Below, piece by piece: positions 53,689 through 63,408 of a stretch of DNA of 64,000 nucleotides. Positions within the stretch are counted from its first letter, which is position 1, and each line of letters starts with the position of its first letter. The stretch spans positions 124,001-188,000 of the forward strand of contig CP068473.1 of NCBI GenBank assembly GCA_016766635.1, given 5' to 3'. Both the position numbers and the translations under genes were made by a program. This stretch comes from Candidatus Xiphinematobacter sp. Its GTDB lineage: Bacteria; Verrucomicrobiota; Verrucomicrobiia; Chthoniobacterales; Xiphinematobacteraceae. The notes beneath the pieces were generated by a model, which was not told the DNA's origin, searched no databases, and was given only the letters and a program-made list of their open reading frames with translations.

Positions 53689-55173
53689 ATGCCATCACAG
53701 CCTTGTACTCTTATCATCTTCGGGGCCACTGGTGATCTTACACACCGCAAACTTATCCCAGCGCTCTACAATCTTTGGATAGATGGCAATTTATCCTCGG
53801 CGCTGACCATACTGGGATTTGCTAGGAGAGAGAAATCCAACGAACAGTTCCGTTCCGAGCTGAAAGAAACGGCAGAGAAATTTTCCCGCCAGAAGATCGA
53901 TAGAGCACGTTGGGAACGCTTTGCTTCCTCGATTTACTATTCTAGGGGAGCATTTGGGGATCCAGAGCAGTATACTTCTCTTTCGAAGGCTCTAGATATG
54001 CTGGATGCACAACGGGAGACACGCGGTAACCGTCTCTTTTATCTGGCAGCAGCTCCTGAGCAATTTGAAGTAATCCTGGAGAATCTTAGGATGAGCAAGT
54101 TAAACACAACCCGAGCCAATGGTTGGACACGCGTCGTCATAGAAAAGCCGTTTGGAACAGACCTATTGAGCGCTCAGCGCTTGAACTCGCTAGTTGAGGG
54201 AGTTTGTCCGGAGCATAGCACTTATCGCATTGACCATTATCTTGGAAAGGAAACTGCCCAGAATATCATGGTGCTCCGCTTTGCAAATGCCTTATTTGAA
54301 GCGGTATGGAATGCTCGTTACATTCACCACGTGCAAATTACGGCAAGTGAAACTATTGGTGTGGAAGGTCGTGCGGGCTATTATGAGCAGGCAGGTGCCC
54401 TGCGAGACATAGTACAAAATCATTTACTACAGCTTCTTTGTCTCATCGCGATGGAACCGCCAATTGATCTAGGAGCTGATAGCATTCGTGATGAAAAAGT
54501 CAAGGTGTTGCGCTCCTTACGTCCTATCATAGGAGATGAGGTACCTCTCTATGTGGTACGGGCCCAATACACGGCTGGCACTATTAGTGGTCAGGAAGCG
54601 CTTGCTTACCGTGAAGAGCATGGCGTGTCTCCACAGTCCTGTACAGAAACCTTTGTGGCCCTCCACGTGAATATTGACAACTGGCGCTGGGCCGGGGTCC
54701 CCTTCTTTATTCGAGTTGGCAAGCGTCTTCCCAAGCGGAGAACAGAAATTGCCGTCCATTTTAAAGGTGTCCCACATATTCTCTTTAAGAAGGCCACCCA
54801 AGAAGTAGAGGAGAACGTCTTGGCTATTTGTATTCAACCCGATGAAGGTGTCTTTCTTCAAGTGAGTGCCAAACTGCCAGGCTCTACCGTGCGGATCCAG
54901 CCGGTTAAGATGAATTTTCATTATGGCACTTCCTTCGGAAGGGCCACCCCAGAAGCCTACGAGCGACTTCTATTAGACGCTATAAATGGCGATGCGTCGC
55001 TCTTTGCTCGTCGAGATGAAGTAGAGGAAGCCTGGAGATTTGTGGATGGTATCCGTTCCCACTGGAACACCTTCTCCGCGAAAGATATCGCCTTCTACCC
55101 AGCTGGAAGTTGGGGTTCTCCGGAGGCAGATCGTCTCACCGAGGCATACGGCGCAAAATGGAGGTGTTTGTAG
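53689..55173 (+). CDS. zwf: Glucose-6-phosphate 1-dehydrogenase
   Basis: 494 residues, full length. It makes 6-phosphogluconolactone and NADPH, entry of the oxidative pentose phosphate pathway. Seen: IFGATGDLTHRKLIPALYNL (nucleotide loop), VIEKPFG near 150, and RIDHYLGKETAQNI near 180 (substrate Lys and His). The start has no visible Shine-Dalgarno. It stands alone; no gnd or pgl gene is adjacent. Confidence 0.97.
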   Translation: MPSQPCTLIIFGATGDLTHRKLIPALYNLWIDGNLSSALTILGFARREKSNEQFRSELKETAEKFSRQKIDRARWERFASSIYYSRGAFGDPEQYTSLSKALDMLDAQRETRGNRLFYLAAAPEQFEVILENLRMSKLNTTRANGWTRVVIEKPFGTDLLSAQRLNSLVEGVCPEHSTYRIDHYLGKETAQNIMVLRFANALFEAVWNARYIHHVQITASETIGVEGRAGYYEQAGALRDIVQNHLLQLLCLIAMEPPIDLGADSIRDEKVKVLRSLRPIIGDEVPLYVVRAQYTAGTISGQEALAYREEHGVSPQSCTETFVALHVNIDNWRWAGVPFFIRVGKRLPKRRTEIAVHFKGVPHILFKKATQEVEENVLAICIQPDEGVFLQVSAKLPGSTVRIQPVKMNFHYGTSFGRATPEAYERLLLDAINGDASLFARRDEVEEAWRFVDGIRSHWNTFSAKDIAFYPAGSWGSPEADRLTEAYGAKWRCL

Positions 55174-55331
55174 TAGCCAACAAAATACTTGATTGAGTTG
55201 CTCTACAACGGTAAGTGGTTAGGCGTTGCCAAAAACAGCGCAATCCGCGGCTTTTCCAATTTTAGGAAAGAGTAGATGGGAGAGTGCCCTTGGGGGCCCC
55301 TTGCGTGCCTACTCAACATAACTTTCATATC

Positions 55332-57029
55332 ATGGCCGAACAGGCAGAATTACAGGAATTAATAGCTAGATCCGTCAAAAATTATAGAGAGGGAAGTATT
55401 ATTAAGGGGTTCATACTTGAGGTTCGCCCAAGGGAATTTTTAGTGGATATTGGATATAAGTCTGAGGGTATCATCCCAGCTACAGAGTTTGATAATCCGG
55501 CAGCAGTGGAGGTTGGCGATGAGGTCGAGGTTCTGCTTGAGCGGCTAGAGAATGAGGAGGGAGTGTGTATCCTCTCTAAGGAGAAGGCAGCCCAGCGCCA
55601 GAATTGGGAAAAGATCGTCTCCGTCTTCCAAAGAGAAGGCCTGGTTCAGGGAAAAGTCAAGGGAATCGTTAAGGGTGGCCTTATGGTCAACGTGGGCGTG
55701 GAGGCCTTTTTGCCGGCTTCACAGATTGACGTTACCCCCCCGCGGGACCTACAGCAATTCGTTGGTAATGTCTACGACTTCAAAATCGTAAAGATCAATG
55801 AGGACCGCAAAAACGTGGTCCTGAGTCGTCGTGAAATCATCGAGAGGGAACGCTCCGAGAAGCGCTCAACGTTTCTGAGCTCGGTCCAAGTTGGGGACAA
55901 AGTATGGGGTGTCGTCAAGAATATCACCGACTTTGGCGCATTTATCGATTTGGACGGCATTGACGGCCTACTCCATGTCACTGATATCTCTTGGGTCCGA
56001 GTGGACCACCCTAGCGCGGTGCTAAGGGTAGGACAATCCATGGAGGTGATTGTGCTGGACGTCAACAAGGAAAAAGAGCGTGTATCTCTTGGCCTTAAAC
56101 AGACCCAGGACAATCCTTGGGAAAAAATTGAGGAGCGCTTCCCTACCGGGCAGATCGTTGATGGTACCGTCACCAATCTAATGCCCTACGGGGCCTTCGT
56201 GCAAGTTGAGGAAGGGGTAGAAGGGTTGATCCACGTTTCCGAGTTATCTTGGACTGAGCGTATTGCACGACCTTCAGATGTTCTTCATCTTGGGCAACGG
56301 GTCCGAGCAGTCGTACTAGGTGTAAATAAAGGGGAGCAAAAAATTTCCTTGGGGATGCGTCAATTAACACCTAACCCGTGGGATGAGATTGAGCAACGTT
56401 ACGTTATTGGTAAGAAAGTGTCTGGAAAGGTACGAAACATGACTGCCTACGGGGCTTTTGTCGAGTTAGAGGATGGTATTGATGGCATGGTACACGTTTC
56501 GGACCTAAGCTGGACGCGAAAAATCAACCATCCTAGTGAGATCTTGCAAAAAGGCCAGGAAGTTGAGGCAGTTGTTATCGATATCGATAAGTCGAACCAG
56601 CGTATCAGCCTTGGCTATAAACACCTCGAGGAGGACCCATGGAAAGAAATGGATAAGCGCTTCCATCCCGGGGACCTTGTCCATGGAACTGTCACTAAGA
56701 TCGCTAGTTTTGGCGCTTTTGTAGAACTGGAAGGTGGTACTGATGGGCTGGTTCATATCTCTCAAATTAGCGAGAATCATGTGGACAAGGTAAAGGAGTT
56801 CCTTAAGGTCGGGGATGAAGTGGAAGCTCGCGTCATTAAAGTGGATAAAAATGAACGGCGCATTGGTCTTTCAATTAAGGCAGCTAGTTACAGTAAGGAA
56901 GATTTACGACGGGAAGGCGAAGCTTTTGGCGGTCTGCGACCCGGAGAAGACATGGTGGGCCTGGCCCAGGCCTTTCAAGCCGCAGAGGAGGAATACCATC
57001 CCAGCGATTCCAAGAAGAAAAATAGCTAA
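55332..57029 (+). CDS. rpsA: 30S ribosomal protein S1
   Basis: About 565 residues with six S1 RNA-binding repeats; four of the later repeats are easily seen as GVVKNITDFGAFIDL, GTVTNLMPYGAFVQVEEG, GKVRNMTAYGAFVELEDG and GTVTKIASFGAFVELEGG. S1 brings mRNA to the 30S subunit, which matters in a genome with few Shine-Dalgarno sites. The frame is open 16 codons upstream, but the ATG at 55332 matches the usual start. The glutaredoxin-like gene begins one base after the stop. Confidence 0.97.
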   Translation: MAEQAELQELIARSVKNYREGSIIKGFILEVRPREFLVDIGYKSEGIIPATEFDNPAAVEVGDEVEVLLERLENEEGVCILSKEKAAQRQNWEKIVSVFQREGLVQGKVKGIVKGGLMVNVGVEAFLPASQIDVTPPRDLQQFVGNVYDFKIVKINEDRKNVVLSRREIIERERSEKRSTFLSSVQVGDKVWGVVKNITDFGAFIDLDGIDGLLHVTDISWVRVDHPSAVLRVGQSMEVIVLDVNKEKERVSLGLKQTQDNPWEKIEERFPTGQIVDGTVTNLMPYGAFVQVEEGVEGLIHVSELSWTERIARPSDVLHLGQRVRAVVLGVNKGEQKISLGMRQLTPNPWDEIEQRYVIGKKVSGKVRNMTAYGAFVELEDGIDGMVHVSDLSWTRKINHPSEILQKGQEVEAVVIDIDKSNQRISLGYKHLEEDPWKEMDKRFHPGDLVHGTVTKIASFGAFVELEGGTDGLVHISQISENHVDKVKEFLKVGDEVEARVIKVDKNERRIGLSIKAASYSKEDLRREGEAFGGLRPGEDMVGLAQAFQAAEEEYHPSDSKKKNS

Positions 57030-57030
57030 C

Positions 57031-57363
57031 ATGAAACAGAAATTACAAATAACTGCATACCTAAAGCCCTCTTGTGGATGGAGCAATGGGGTGCGCGCTG
57101 TCCTTGCAAAGTACGCGCTTCCCTATGAAGAGAAAGACATTACCGCCAACCCTCAGTTCCGTCGGGAAATGGAACAGGAGAGTGGCCAATCCCTCTCTCC
57201 TTGTGTGGCGGTAAACGGCCACATGCTAGCAGATATTAGCGGAGAGGAGCTAGAGCGCTATCTGCTCTCCAGCAAGCTGGTAGAGGCCTCCCATGGGACG
57301 ACAGATATAACGGATATCCCACTAAATTCTCCTTGTGCTGCTGCCGATGAGCGGAGACGCTAA
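57031..57363 (+). CDS. Glutaredoxin-like protein
   Basis: 110 residues. ITAYLKPSCGWSNGVRAVL at the N-terminus has the thioredoxin-fold active-site region with CGWS (one Cys, Ser in the second place, so monothiol-like), then YEEKDITANPQFRREME, SPCVAVNGHMLADISGEE (cis-Pro replaced by a SPC motif) and a hydrophilic tail after about residue 80. It begins one base after rpsA and is likely cotranslated. Redox partner or Fe-S role not known. Confidence 0.8.
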   Translation: MKQKLQITAYLKPSCGWSNGVRAVLAKYALPYEEKDITANPQFRREMEQESGQSLSPCVAVNGHMLADISGEELERYLLSSKLVEASHGTTDITDIPLNSPCAAADERRR

Positions 57364-57453
57364 AGACACGCTAAAAAGGGCACGGGGATGTCTTCCACAA
57401 GTTTTTTTGGCCAAAGTTAGAGCGAGAGGGGGCAGCACCTGTGCCTTGCGCTG

Positions 57454-58872
57454 CTAGTCCTTCGCCTCTTTCCCACGCAAGAGGAGCTCGATTGGCAACC
57501 CGGGGAGCCCTAGGTGTTTGCGAATTTGGCCTATTAGATAGCTCCGGTAGGAGCTTGCTAACAGCCTAGGGTCGTTCACAAAAAGTAGAAAGCGGGGAGC
57601 AGAAAACGGATGGTGGAGTTCAGGACGAACTTGAGTGGAATAGTAAACCTTAAGCCGCTTGTTATTCCTGTATACTGGGGGATGCCTCCTCAGAGCTTCC
57701 TGTAGCAAGCGGTTTAGCTCTCCGGTTCCGACTCGGTGCGCTCCATGCTGGGAGATCTTTTGGATAGTAGGAAAGATGCGCTGAATGTGCTCGCGTGTCT
57801 TTGCGGAGAGTGTAATCACGGGCGCAAAACTTATGAAGAACAAGTTGCGCCTCGTCTCCTCTGTGAGTTCATGAAGAAATTTCTGCTGCCAACGCTGCGG
57901 TTTTACCAAATCCCATTTGTTGAGGAGGATGATTACTGCCTTGGACGCCTTCTGAACAAGGCCTGCGATCTTTTTGTCCTGGCTCGTTACACCCAGCTGG
58001 GCGTCTAGTGCCAGCAAACAGATATCGGCACGTTCGATAGTGTTTATCGAACGCATTATACTGAAAGCCTCTATGGAAGCTCTTCCCTTGGAAGGGTGGC
58101 GTATTCCCGCTGTATCACAGAGTGTGTAGTGGGCTCCGTGACAAGTGCAGGTAATGTCTACAGCATCTCTGGTGGTACCTGGCACCTCGCTCACAATCAT
58201 CCTATTCTCGTCAAGAATGGCATTAATTAGAGAAGACTTTCCTACGTTAGGGCGACCAACAATCGCAACACGTGGAACATTTTTCCACTGTGTAACTTGT
58301 TTGGTTTTGCCAGACAACAGCCGATCAATACACAGCACTAGTGCCGTAATTCCACGTCCGTGGATAGCACTTACTCCTATGCAAAACTCAAACCCTAAGC
58401 TTGCAAAATCCGCCAGCATGCTCTCCTGTCGCTCGTGGTCAATTTTATTGACTACTAGTATTGAGGGCTGCCCAACGGTCGCTCGCAGCCGCTTGGAGAG
58501 TTCTTCATCCAATGGCACAATCCCCGTTTGGGCGTCCGTCACAAAAAGTAGTAATTCTGCCTCCTGCATCGCTGTTTCTGAAGCAGTGGTAGTCTTAGCA
58601 GAAAAATCTGAACCCCGTTCTGCGCCAATTCCACCAGTGTCCACGATCCTAAAGGGAAATTGTCCCAGATAACAAATGGCAACGATAAAATCCCTGGTTG
58701 TTCCTGGCTGACTGTGAACAACAGAGATTCTTGCCCCTGCAAGGCGATTGAATAGGGCTGACTTTCCTACGTTGGGACGGCCTACGATAGCTACAGACCC
58801 TGTACTAAAGTGGCCAGGTGAAATAACACCAGCTTCGCGGTATAAGTGTGAAAATGACCTGCCTGTTTTCAT
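57454..58872 (-). CDS. der: Ribosome-associated GTPase Der (EngA)
   Basis: About 472 residues with two tandem G domains: GRPNVGKSALFNRL / DTGGIGAERG / NKIDHE and GRPNVGKSSLINAIL / DTAGIRHPSKGR / NKWDLV, then the C-terminal KH-like domain. It acts in 50S assembly. The open frame extends 39 codons upstream over the end of pgsA; the Met at 58872 is chosen. pgsA is 37 bp upstream on the same strand. Confidence 0.96.
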   Translation of the reverse strand: MKTGRSFSHLYREAGVISPGHFSTGSVAIVGRPNVGKSALFNRLAGARISVVHSQPGTTRDFIVAICYLGQFPFRIVDTGGIGAERGSDFSAKTTTASETAMQEAELLLFVTDAQTGIVPLDEELSKRLRATVGQPSILVVNKIDHERQESMLADFASLGFEFCIGVSAIHGRGITALVLCIDRLLSGKTKQVTQWKNVPRVAIVGRPNVGKSSLINAILDENRMIVSEVPGTTRDAVDITCTCHGAHYTLCDTAGIRHPSKGRASIEAFSIMRSINTIERADICLLALDAQLGVTSQDKKIAGLVQKASKAVIILLNKWDLVKPQRWQQKFLHELTEETRRNLFFISFAPVITLSAKTREHIQRIFPTIQKISQHGAHRVGTGELNRLLQEALRRHPPVYRNNKRLKVYYSTQVRPELHHPFSAPRFLLFVNDPRLLASSYRSYLIGQIRKHLGLPGLPIELLLRGKEAKD

Positions 58873-58909
58873 TTTTTCTGTCCGATTTGTTCTACCGTCT
58901 GCCGTGCTC

Positions 58910-59491
58910 CTACCCCTTTCGCTCAAGGCCTTTATACGCACTACCGAGGAGGAGTGTACCACGGTAAACATAATCCGTCCCACTAACAAAAGTGCAGACT
59001 CCTGCGATCCACACAGGATAGCAGAACAGTGGAAACTGCAGCATAGTCCACCCTACTGCTAGCATCTGGAATGCTGTCGATATTTTTCCCAAGGAACTAG
59101 GCCGAATATCAACGCTGCCCGTGGTATAAAACAACAAACTGCAGCCGAGGAGTAGCACTAAATCGTGAGCTATAACTAGCAGTGTAAACCACAGCGGTAG
59201 TGCCATGGGCCATTTGCTAAAGTTGAGAGTTAAAATTGCCGTGAGCAAAAGCCCCTTGTCTGCAATAGGGTCTAGGATACTTCCCAGTCGGGTATGCCCT
59301 CCGAGCCGTCTGGCCGCCCAACCGTCTAAAGCATCAGTAGCACAAGCTAGAAGAAAAATTCCGCTCGCTATTAAGCGTCGCCACTCCCTTGGACTCTCCT
59401 CCACAACGCTCATACCATAATGGTTAGCCAAAAAGGCAAAAACCGGTATGAGAAAAATTCTAACTAAAGTGATCCAATTAGCTAAAGTCAT
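58910..59491 (-). CDS. pgsA: CDP-diacylglycerol--glycerol-3-phosphate 3-phosphatidyltransferase
   Basis: 193 residues, several transmembrane helices. The CDP-alcohol phosphotransferase motif D-x2-DG-x2-AR-x8-G-x3-D-x3-D is present as DALDGWAARRLGG to GSILDPIAD, near residues 51-76. It makes phosphatidylglycerol phosphate in the inner membrane. It is likely cotranscribed with der. Confidence 0.93.
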   Translation of the reverse strand: MTLANWITLVRIFLIPVFAFLANHYGMSVVEESPREWRRLIASGIFLLACATDALDGWAARRLGGHTRLGSILDPIADKGLLLTAILTLNFSKWPMALPLWFTLLVIAHDLVLLLGCSLLFYTTGSVDIRPSSLGKISTAFQMLAVGWTMLQFPLFCYPVWIAGVCTFVSGTDYVYRGTLLLGSAYKGLERKG

Positions 59492-59540
59492 CCCCTGGAA
59501 AGTGCCCCCTTTCTTTAAGGGGAAAGATAGGGGGAATTCT

Positions 59541-59557
59541 TGAGTCCGTCGGACTCA
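59541..59557. other. Short perfect hairpin between pgsA and squalene synthase
   Basis: TGAGTCC and GGACTCA pair perfectly around GTC. A second 6-bp stem (CCCCTT/AAGGGG) lies just to its left near 59507-59523. The spacer is divergent, so these may be operator or leader structures rather than terminators. Confidence 0.35.
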
Positions 59558-59676
59558 GGGCACAACCCCCACCTAGGAAGGCCCGCTCCCAACATGAGAG
59601 GCAGTGGAAGAGAACCTACCTCTCCGACGTCTCATTGAGACTAAAATAAGTTTATCTGCTATCTCCCATAGCTCTT

Positions 59677-60489
59677 ATGACATCCTGGACCGCTTCTGCT
59701 AAGAAAGTATCGAATCTTGTGTTTGCCTTTTCACTCTTACGGGGACAAAAGTTAGCCGATATTCGCACACTTTATAAATTCTGCCGGTTAGTGGACGATA
59801 TTGCTGATAGTCCCAGTCTGTCAACAGAAGAGAAATCCAGTTTGTTGGGGAACTGGGCTAATGCCTTTGTCGCACACGATTACTCCTCGTTTCCCAGTGA
59901 ACTCTCCGATCTGATCTTCCGTCGAGCATTGAATCCTGCTCTCTTTTTAGAAATTCTCCACGGAGTTACCTCTGATCTCCATCCAGTTTCATACCGAACT
60001 CTTTCAGAGCTCCACCGATATTGCTGGCGTGTGGCGAGTACGGTAGGACTGATCAGTCTCCAGATCTTTGAATGTAAAGATCCACGAAGCCATATCTACG
60101 CTGAAATGCTTGGATTAGCACTCCAATTAACACACATCCTACGCGATCTTGGTAAAGACGCCCAGCTTGGTCGGGTTTATATACCAGAGGAAAACCTCCA
60201 ACATTTTCAGATTACTCGCCAGGCTCTTCTTCGCGGAGAGCCCGAGCCCAGGTTTAACGAACTTATGAGGTACGAGAGTCAGTGTATCCGCAAGCTTTTC
60301 AATGAGGCAAAAATGGTTCTCCCTCGATCAGACCGCCAAAACCTCCTCTCAGCAGAAGCCATGCGTTTTGCCTATGAAGCGCTACTTTCCCTAATGGAAG
60401 CAGACGGATTTCAGTCCCTCACGAAGCATTATGCACTAAGTAGAGCGCAAAAAATATGGTGTGCGACGAAAGCCCTCATCTGCAGATAA
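59677..60489 (+). CDS. Squalene/phytoene synthase family protein
   Basis: 270 residues. Both Asp-rich motifs are present: YKFCRLVDDIADSP near 31-44 and QLTHILRDLGKDAQLGRVYIPEE near 149-171, where two Asp clusters bind the Mg-diphosphate of farnesyl or geranylgeranyl diphosphate; CWRVASTVGL lies near 115. The length fits HpnC/HpnD or CrtB. No other hopanoid or carotenoid gene is in the window, so the product (squalene, presqualene or phytoene) is open. It is convergent with the small membrane-protein gene. Confidence 0.88.
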   Translation: MTSWTASAKKVSNLVFAFSLLRGQKLADIRTLYKFCRLVDDIADSPSLSTEEKSSLLGNWANAFVAHDYSSFPSELSDLIFRRALNPALFLEILHGVTSDLHPVSYRTLSELHRYCWRVASTVGLISLQIFECKDPRSHIYAEMLGLALQLTHILRDLGKDAQLGRVYIPEENLQHFQITRQALLRGEPEPRFNELMRYESQCIRKLFNEAKMVLPRSDRQNLLSAEAMRFAYEALLSLMEADGFQSLTKHYALSRAQKIWCATKALICR

Positions 60490-60503
60490 AGCTGCCAGCG
60501 GAC

Positions 60504-60968
60504 CTAACGGGTATCCAGAGCACCGCCTAAGAGGGCTGCAAAAGTCTTTGGAGGACCAAGCACCTCTCGTGCAACGATGGCATGCCGAAGCGACGCCTGA
60601 TCCAACACCTGAAAGGAGGATGAAGGCTGTTGTCTTGTCTGCCAGGCTGTTTTCTCCTCAACAAGAGAAGGTGTGGCGCCTATGGGTTGCCAAGATTTTT
60701 TGGAGGGGGGCGGTGCAGAGGATAATCTTTCGGGTAGAGGAAGCTCTTTCTTTGACAGAGGATCCGGCGGCACCACACTTTCTGGTAGACCTAACGCCTC
60801 CATCAACTCTTTCCGAGAGACCTCTGTAGGAGTCCTCGGCGGCCCCGCCATTTTTTCTAGGACATCCCCCCCGAACTGGAACTTACCCCTGAGTAGCATC
60901 ATAATAAAAAAGAGCACGGCTGGCAGCAGGATTTGCCATAGTTCAACTGGAAGGAACACTGTTTTCAC
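60504..60968 (-). CDS. Small membrane-anchored protein next to FloA
   Basis: 154 residues. One N-terminal transmembrane helix (about 9-26) is followed by a long Pro-, Ser- and Lys-rich polar segment and a short conserved end ([16 protein letters not shown]). That 'A-I-V-x-x-E-V-L-G-P-P' tail resembles hypothetical proteins in Verrucomicrobia and Planctomycetes. It overlaps the floA stop by 4 nt, so it is translationally coupled to floA. Function unknown. Confidence 0.75.
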   Translation of the reverse strand: MKTVFLPVELWQILLPAVLFFIMMLLRGKFQFGGDVLEKMAGPPRTPTEVSRKELMEALGLPESVVPPDPLSKKELPLPERLSSAPPPSKKSWQPIGATPSLVEEKTAWQTRQQPSSSFQVLDQASLRHAIVAREVLGPPKTFAALLGGALDTR

Positions 60969-61990
60969 TGCTTATTTCCTTCCGACAGAGGACTTTCTGC
61001 AATGGCCTCTCGCATGTGAGTATCTGACTGCAAGTTTTTCATACGTAGGTAGTCGAAAACGCCCAAATTTCCACTTCGAAAGGCCTCTGCCATTGCTCGT
61101 GGTACTTGTGCCTCAGCCTCTACTACCTTGGCCCGCATCTCCTGCGTCTTTGCTTTCATTTCTTGCTCAGAGGCAACCGCTGCCGCCCGACGCATTTCCG
61201 CTTTTGCTTGGGCGACCACTTTATCTGCTTCTGCCTGCTTTACCTGTAGCTTGGCGCCGACGTTTTCACCAACATCTACATCAGCAATATCCACCGACAG
61301 AATTTCGAATGCGGTACCGCTATCCAGTCCTTTCCCAAGGACTACTTTAGAAATGCGATCGGGATTTTCCAAAACATCTTTGTAGGACAGGGAGGAACCA
61401 ATAGCCGTAACAATGCCCTCTCCGACACGTGCAATAATAGTCTCTTCAGTAGCTCCACCTACAAAACGATCGAGGTTGGAACGCACTGTCACCCGCGCAC
61501 GCACCCTTACCCCGATACCGTCACATGCAACAGCATCGATAGTCGCCTTCCCGGTAGAAGGACTAGGACAATCAATCACCTTTGGATTAATGCTGGTACG
61601 TACAGCTTCCAACACAGTTTTGCTAGTCCCCTTTATAGCAAGATCGATAGCGCAGGCACGATTAAAACTCAGGGTAATATCGGCTTTATCTGCAGCGACG
61701 AGGGCAAGTACGATGTGGGTCACGTTGCCACCTGCTAGGTAGTGAGCTTCCAGCAAATCAGTATCCGCCTCCAAACCAGCCTTAAGGGCCGTGATACGGT
61801 TGTCCACGATAAGTCCCACCGGCACTCGTCTCAATCTCATTCCAATAAGCTTGGAAAAAGGAACTGAGGCGTCTGCAATTTTGGCACGTAACCACACCCC
61901 AAAAAAATTGGCGAGAACGAGGGAGAACAACAGTGTGAGGACAATTGTTGTAACCAGAAGGGTAGAAAAAAAGTAGGAGGAAATATCCAT
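60965..61990 (-). CDS. floA: Flotillin-like protein FloA (UPF0365)
   Basis: 341 residues. A short N-terminal membrane hairpin ([21 protein letters not shown]) is followed by the PHB/SPFH-like domain and a helical region with a Glu/Ala-rich repeated motif ([17 protein letters not shown]). FloA forms membrane microdomains (lipid-raft-like). The preceding nfeD gene and the following small membrane-protein gene form one operon with it. Confidence 0.93.
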   Translation of the reverse strand: MDISSYFFSTLLVTTIVLTLLFSLVLANFFGVWLRAKIADASVPFSKLIGMRLRRVPVGLIVDNRITALKAGLEADTDLLEAHYLAGGNVTHIVLALVAADKADITLSFNRACAIDLAIKGTSKTVLEAVRTSINPKVIDCPSPSTGKATIDAVACDGIGVRVRARVTVRSNLDRFVGGATEETIIARVGEGIVTAIGSSLSYKDVLENPDRISKVVLGKGLDSGTAFEILSVDIADVDVGENVGAKLQVKQAEADKVVAQAKAEMRRAAAVASEQEMKAKTQEMRAKVVEAEAQVPRAMAEAFRSGNLGVFDYLRMKNLQSDTHMREAIAESPLSEGNKQ

Positions 61991-61999
61991 CGTTAACCC

Positions 62000-62503
62000 T
62001 TAGCCATTAGGCTCATATTCATCCGCGGCTCTTGCGAGCTTACCACAGCTCGACGCTTGTACAATCAGCTTTTGTCCGTTCTCAGCAATCACCGTGATAG
62101 ATGAGCCAGCAGCGATAAAAGATCCGTCGCTTATAACATCTCGTCGCTTCCCCTCAACAAAAGCAATACCCGTAGGACGCAATGCAGAAAGAGCGACGCC
62201 ACGAACCCCTATCATACGAGGACTGCTTGTCAAAGGGGATGAGAGGGATTCCCGATTGGAAATACACTTTCCAAGTGGGGAATGCGCAATGACTCTCAGC
62301 CACAGAAGGAACCCCATTGAACAAAGCATCCCCACTCCAGAAAAAATCCAGCTTCCCCAAACGGGGCCATATTCTGTGTATCCGAGTACCATTGCTGTAA
62401 GAAGCGCCACAAGTCCCAGAACACCCAGTATCATGCTGGAAAAAAGTACTTCCGCCGACAAAAGTGAAAAACCAATCAAGGTAAAGACAAGAACTGTGTA
62501 CAT
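62000..62503 (-). CDS. NfeD-like membrane protein
   Basis: 167 residues. About three hydrophobic helices in the first ~75 residues (SAEVLFSSMILGVLGLVALLTAM) followed by the soluble NfeD C-terminal OB-fold domain (MIGVRGVALSALRPTGIAFVEGKRRDVISDG; GSSITVIAENGQKLIVQA). The N-terminal ClpP-like protease domain of long NfeD forms is missing, so this is the short type that pairs with flotillins. It is 9 bp upstream of floA. Confidence 0.9.
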   Translation of the reverse strand: MYTVLVFTLIGFSLLSAEVLFSSMILGVLGLVALLTAMVLGYTEYGPVWGSWIFSGVGMLCSMGFLLWLRVIAHSPLGKCISNRESLSSPLTSSPRMIGVRGVALSALRPTGIAFVEGKRRDVISDGSFIAAGSSITVIAENGQKLIVQASSCGKLARAADEYEPNG

Positions 62504-63408
62504 ACGAGTTATCCTAGTGCTTCCCGTTTCTGTTTCGGGGGAGCTGTAGAGAGAACCACCCCTCCCGGAGGGTACTCCAATAGTTGATTCTCATCCACTC
62601 TTAGATGCTCCCGATGTCGTGCAGAAAGGTACTTTGGTCTACTATCTACCACTCGTCCAACGAACAATTCCGAATTCCGCATCCCCGTGTGCAAGAGTGA
62701 GTAAACCTCTCACGTTCCCTCTCATCCCCTATACTCGTAACTTGTGACCTTCTCTCGCCTGTAATCGAGAAGAAGCCTGCCTGCTTCCTCGGTTTCAACA
62801 CTGGGGACAAAGGTAATAGGAAAGAAGGCATAATGGAGAGCTGTCATCCACTGAAGGGGGAAAACAAGTGTCGACAACCGTTCCTTGGCAGTCAGGGATC
62901 TTTAAGCTGCCAACTTGCTCTCCAAGCACTCCTATAGCCTTCTCTCCTTGTGATTGGAAAGGCAACCCGAGAGCAGCCCAATCTACTATTGTACCCCCTT
63001 GATAAGGCATCGATCCTCTCTTCTTCAGATAGTAGCGGTCTTTACTCTGAAAGTACCTCCCCATAAACAGATCACCGCGAATCTCGCACACCCCTCTTAG
63101 TGCGGCAGGACTGTATCCTCTTCTTGGTCCACAATGCCTGAATTGCTTCGAACGCTGTTCGCTCTTTAACTATGTTCTCGGAAGAAGAAGGAGGCAGGCC
63201 TGTAGGCACCCAGGCACCACAGCAGCTATGTCTAAAGTTAGGGGCGTATTTAGGAGGTTGCCCAGAAAGAGCTGTCATGAATAAATTCTTAAATAGACTG
63301 CTAGGCTGCTGTCTTGTGGATCGTAAGCGCAGGATTGCTAAAAGAAGTATTGAACATTCCCTCTAATGAGGGTAACAGAACACCTAAAACTAACGGAACG
63401 CCTGGAAC
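62504..63408. other. About 0.9 kb without a convincing gene
   Basis: Between nfeD and sdhC several 60-98 codon minus-strand frames exist (62509-63278), none with recognisable domains. One at 62509-62694 ends 5 bp before nfeD and might be a small upstream gene, but its composition is not convincing. Divergent promoters for nfeD and sdhC should lie here. Confidence 0.45.

Noticed and set aside
62509-62694. 61-codon frame directly upstream of nfeD
   Set aside because: Position is suggestive, but the composition is not and no family is recognised.
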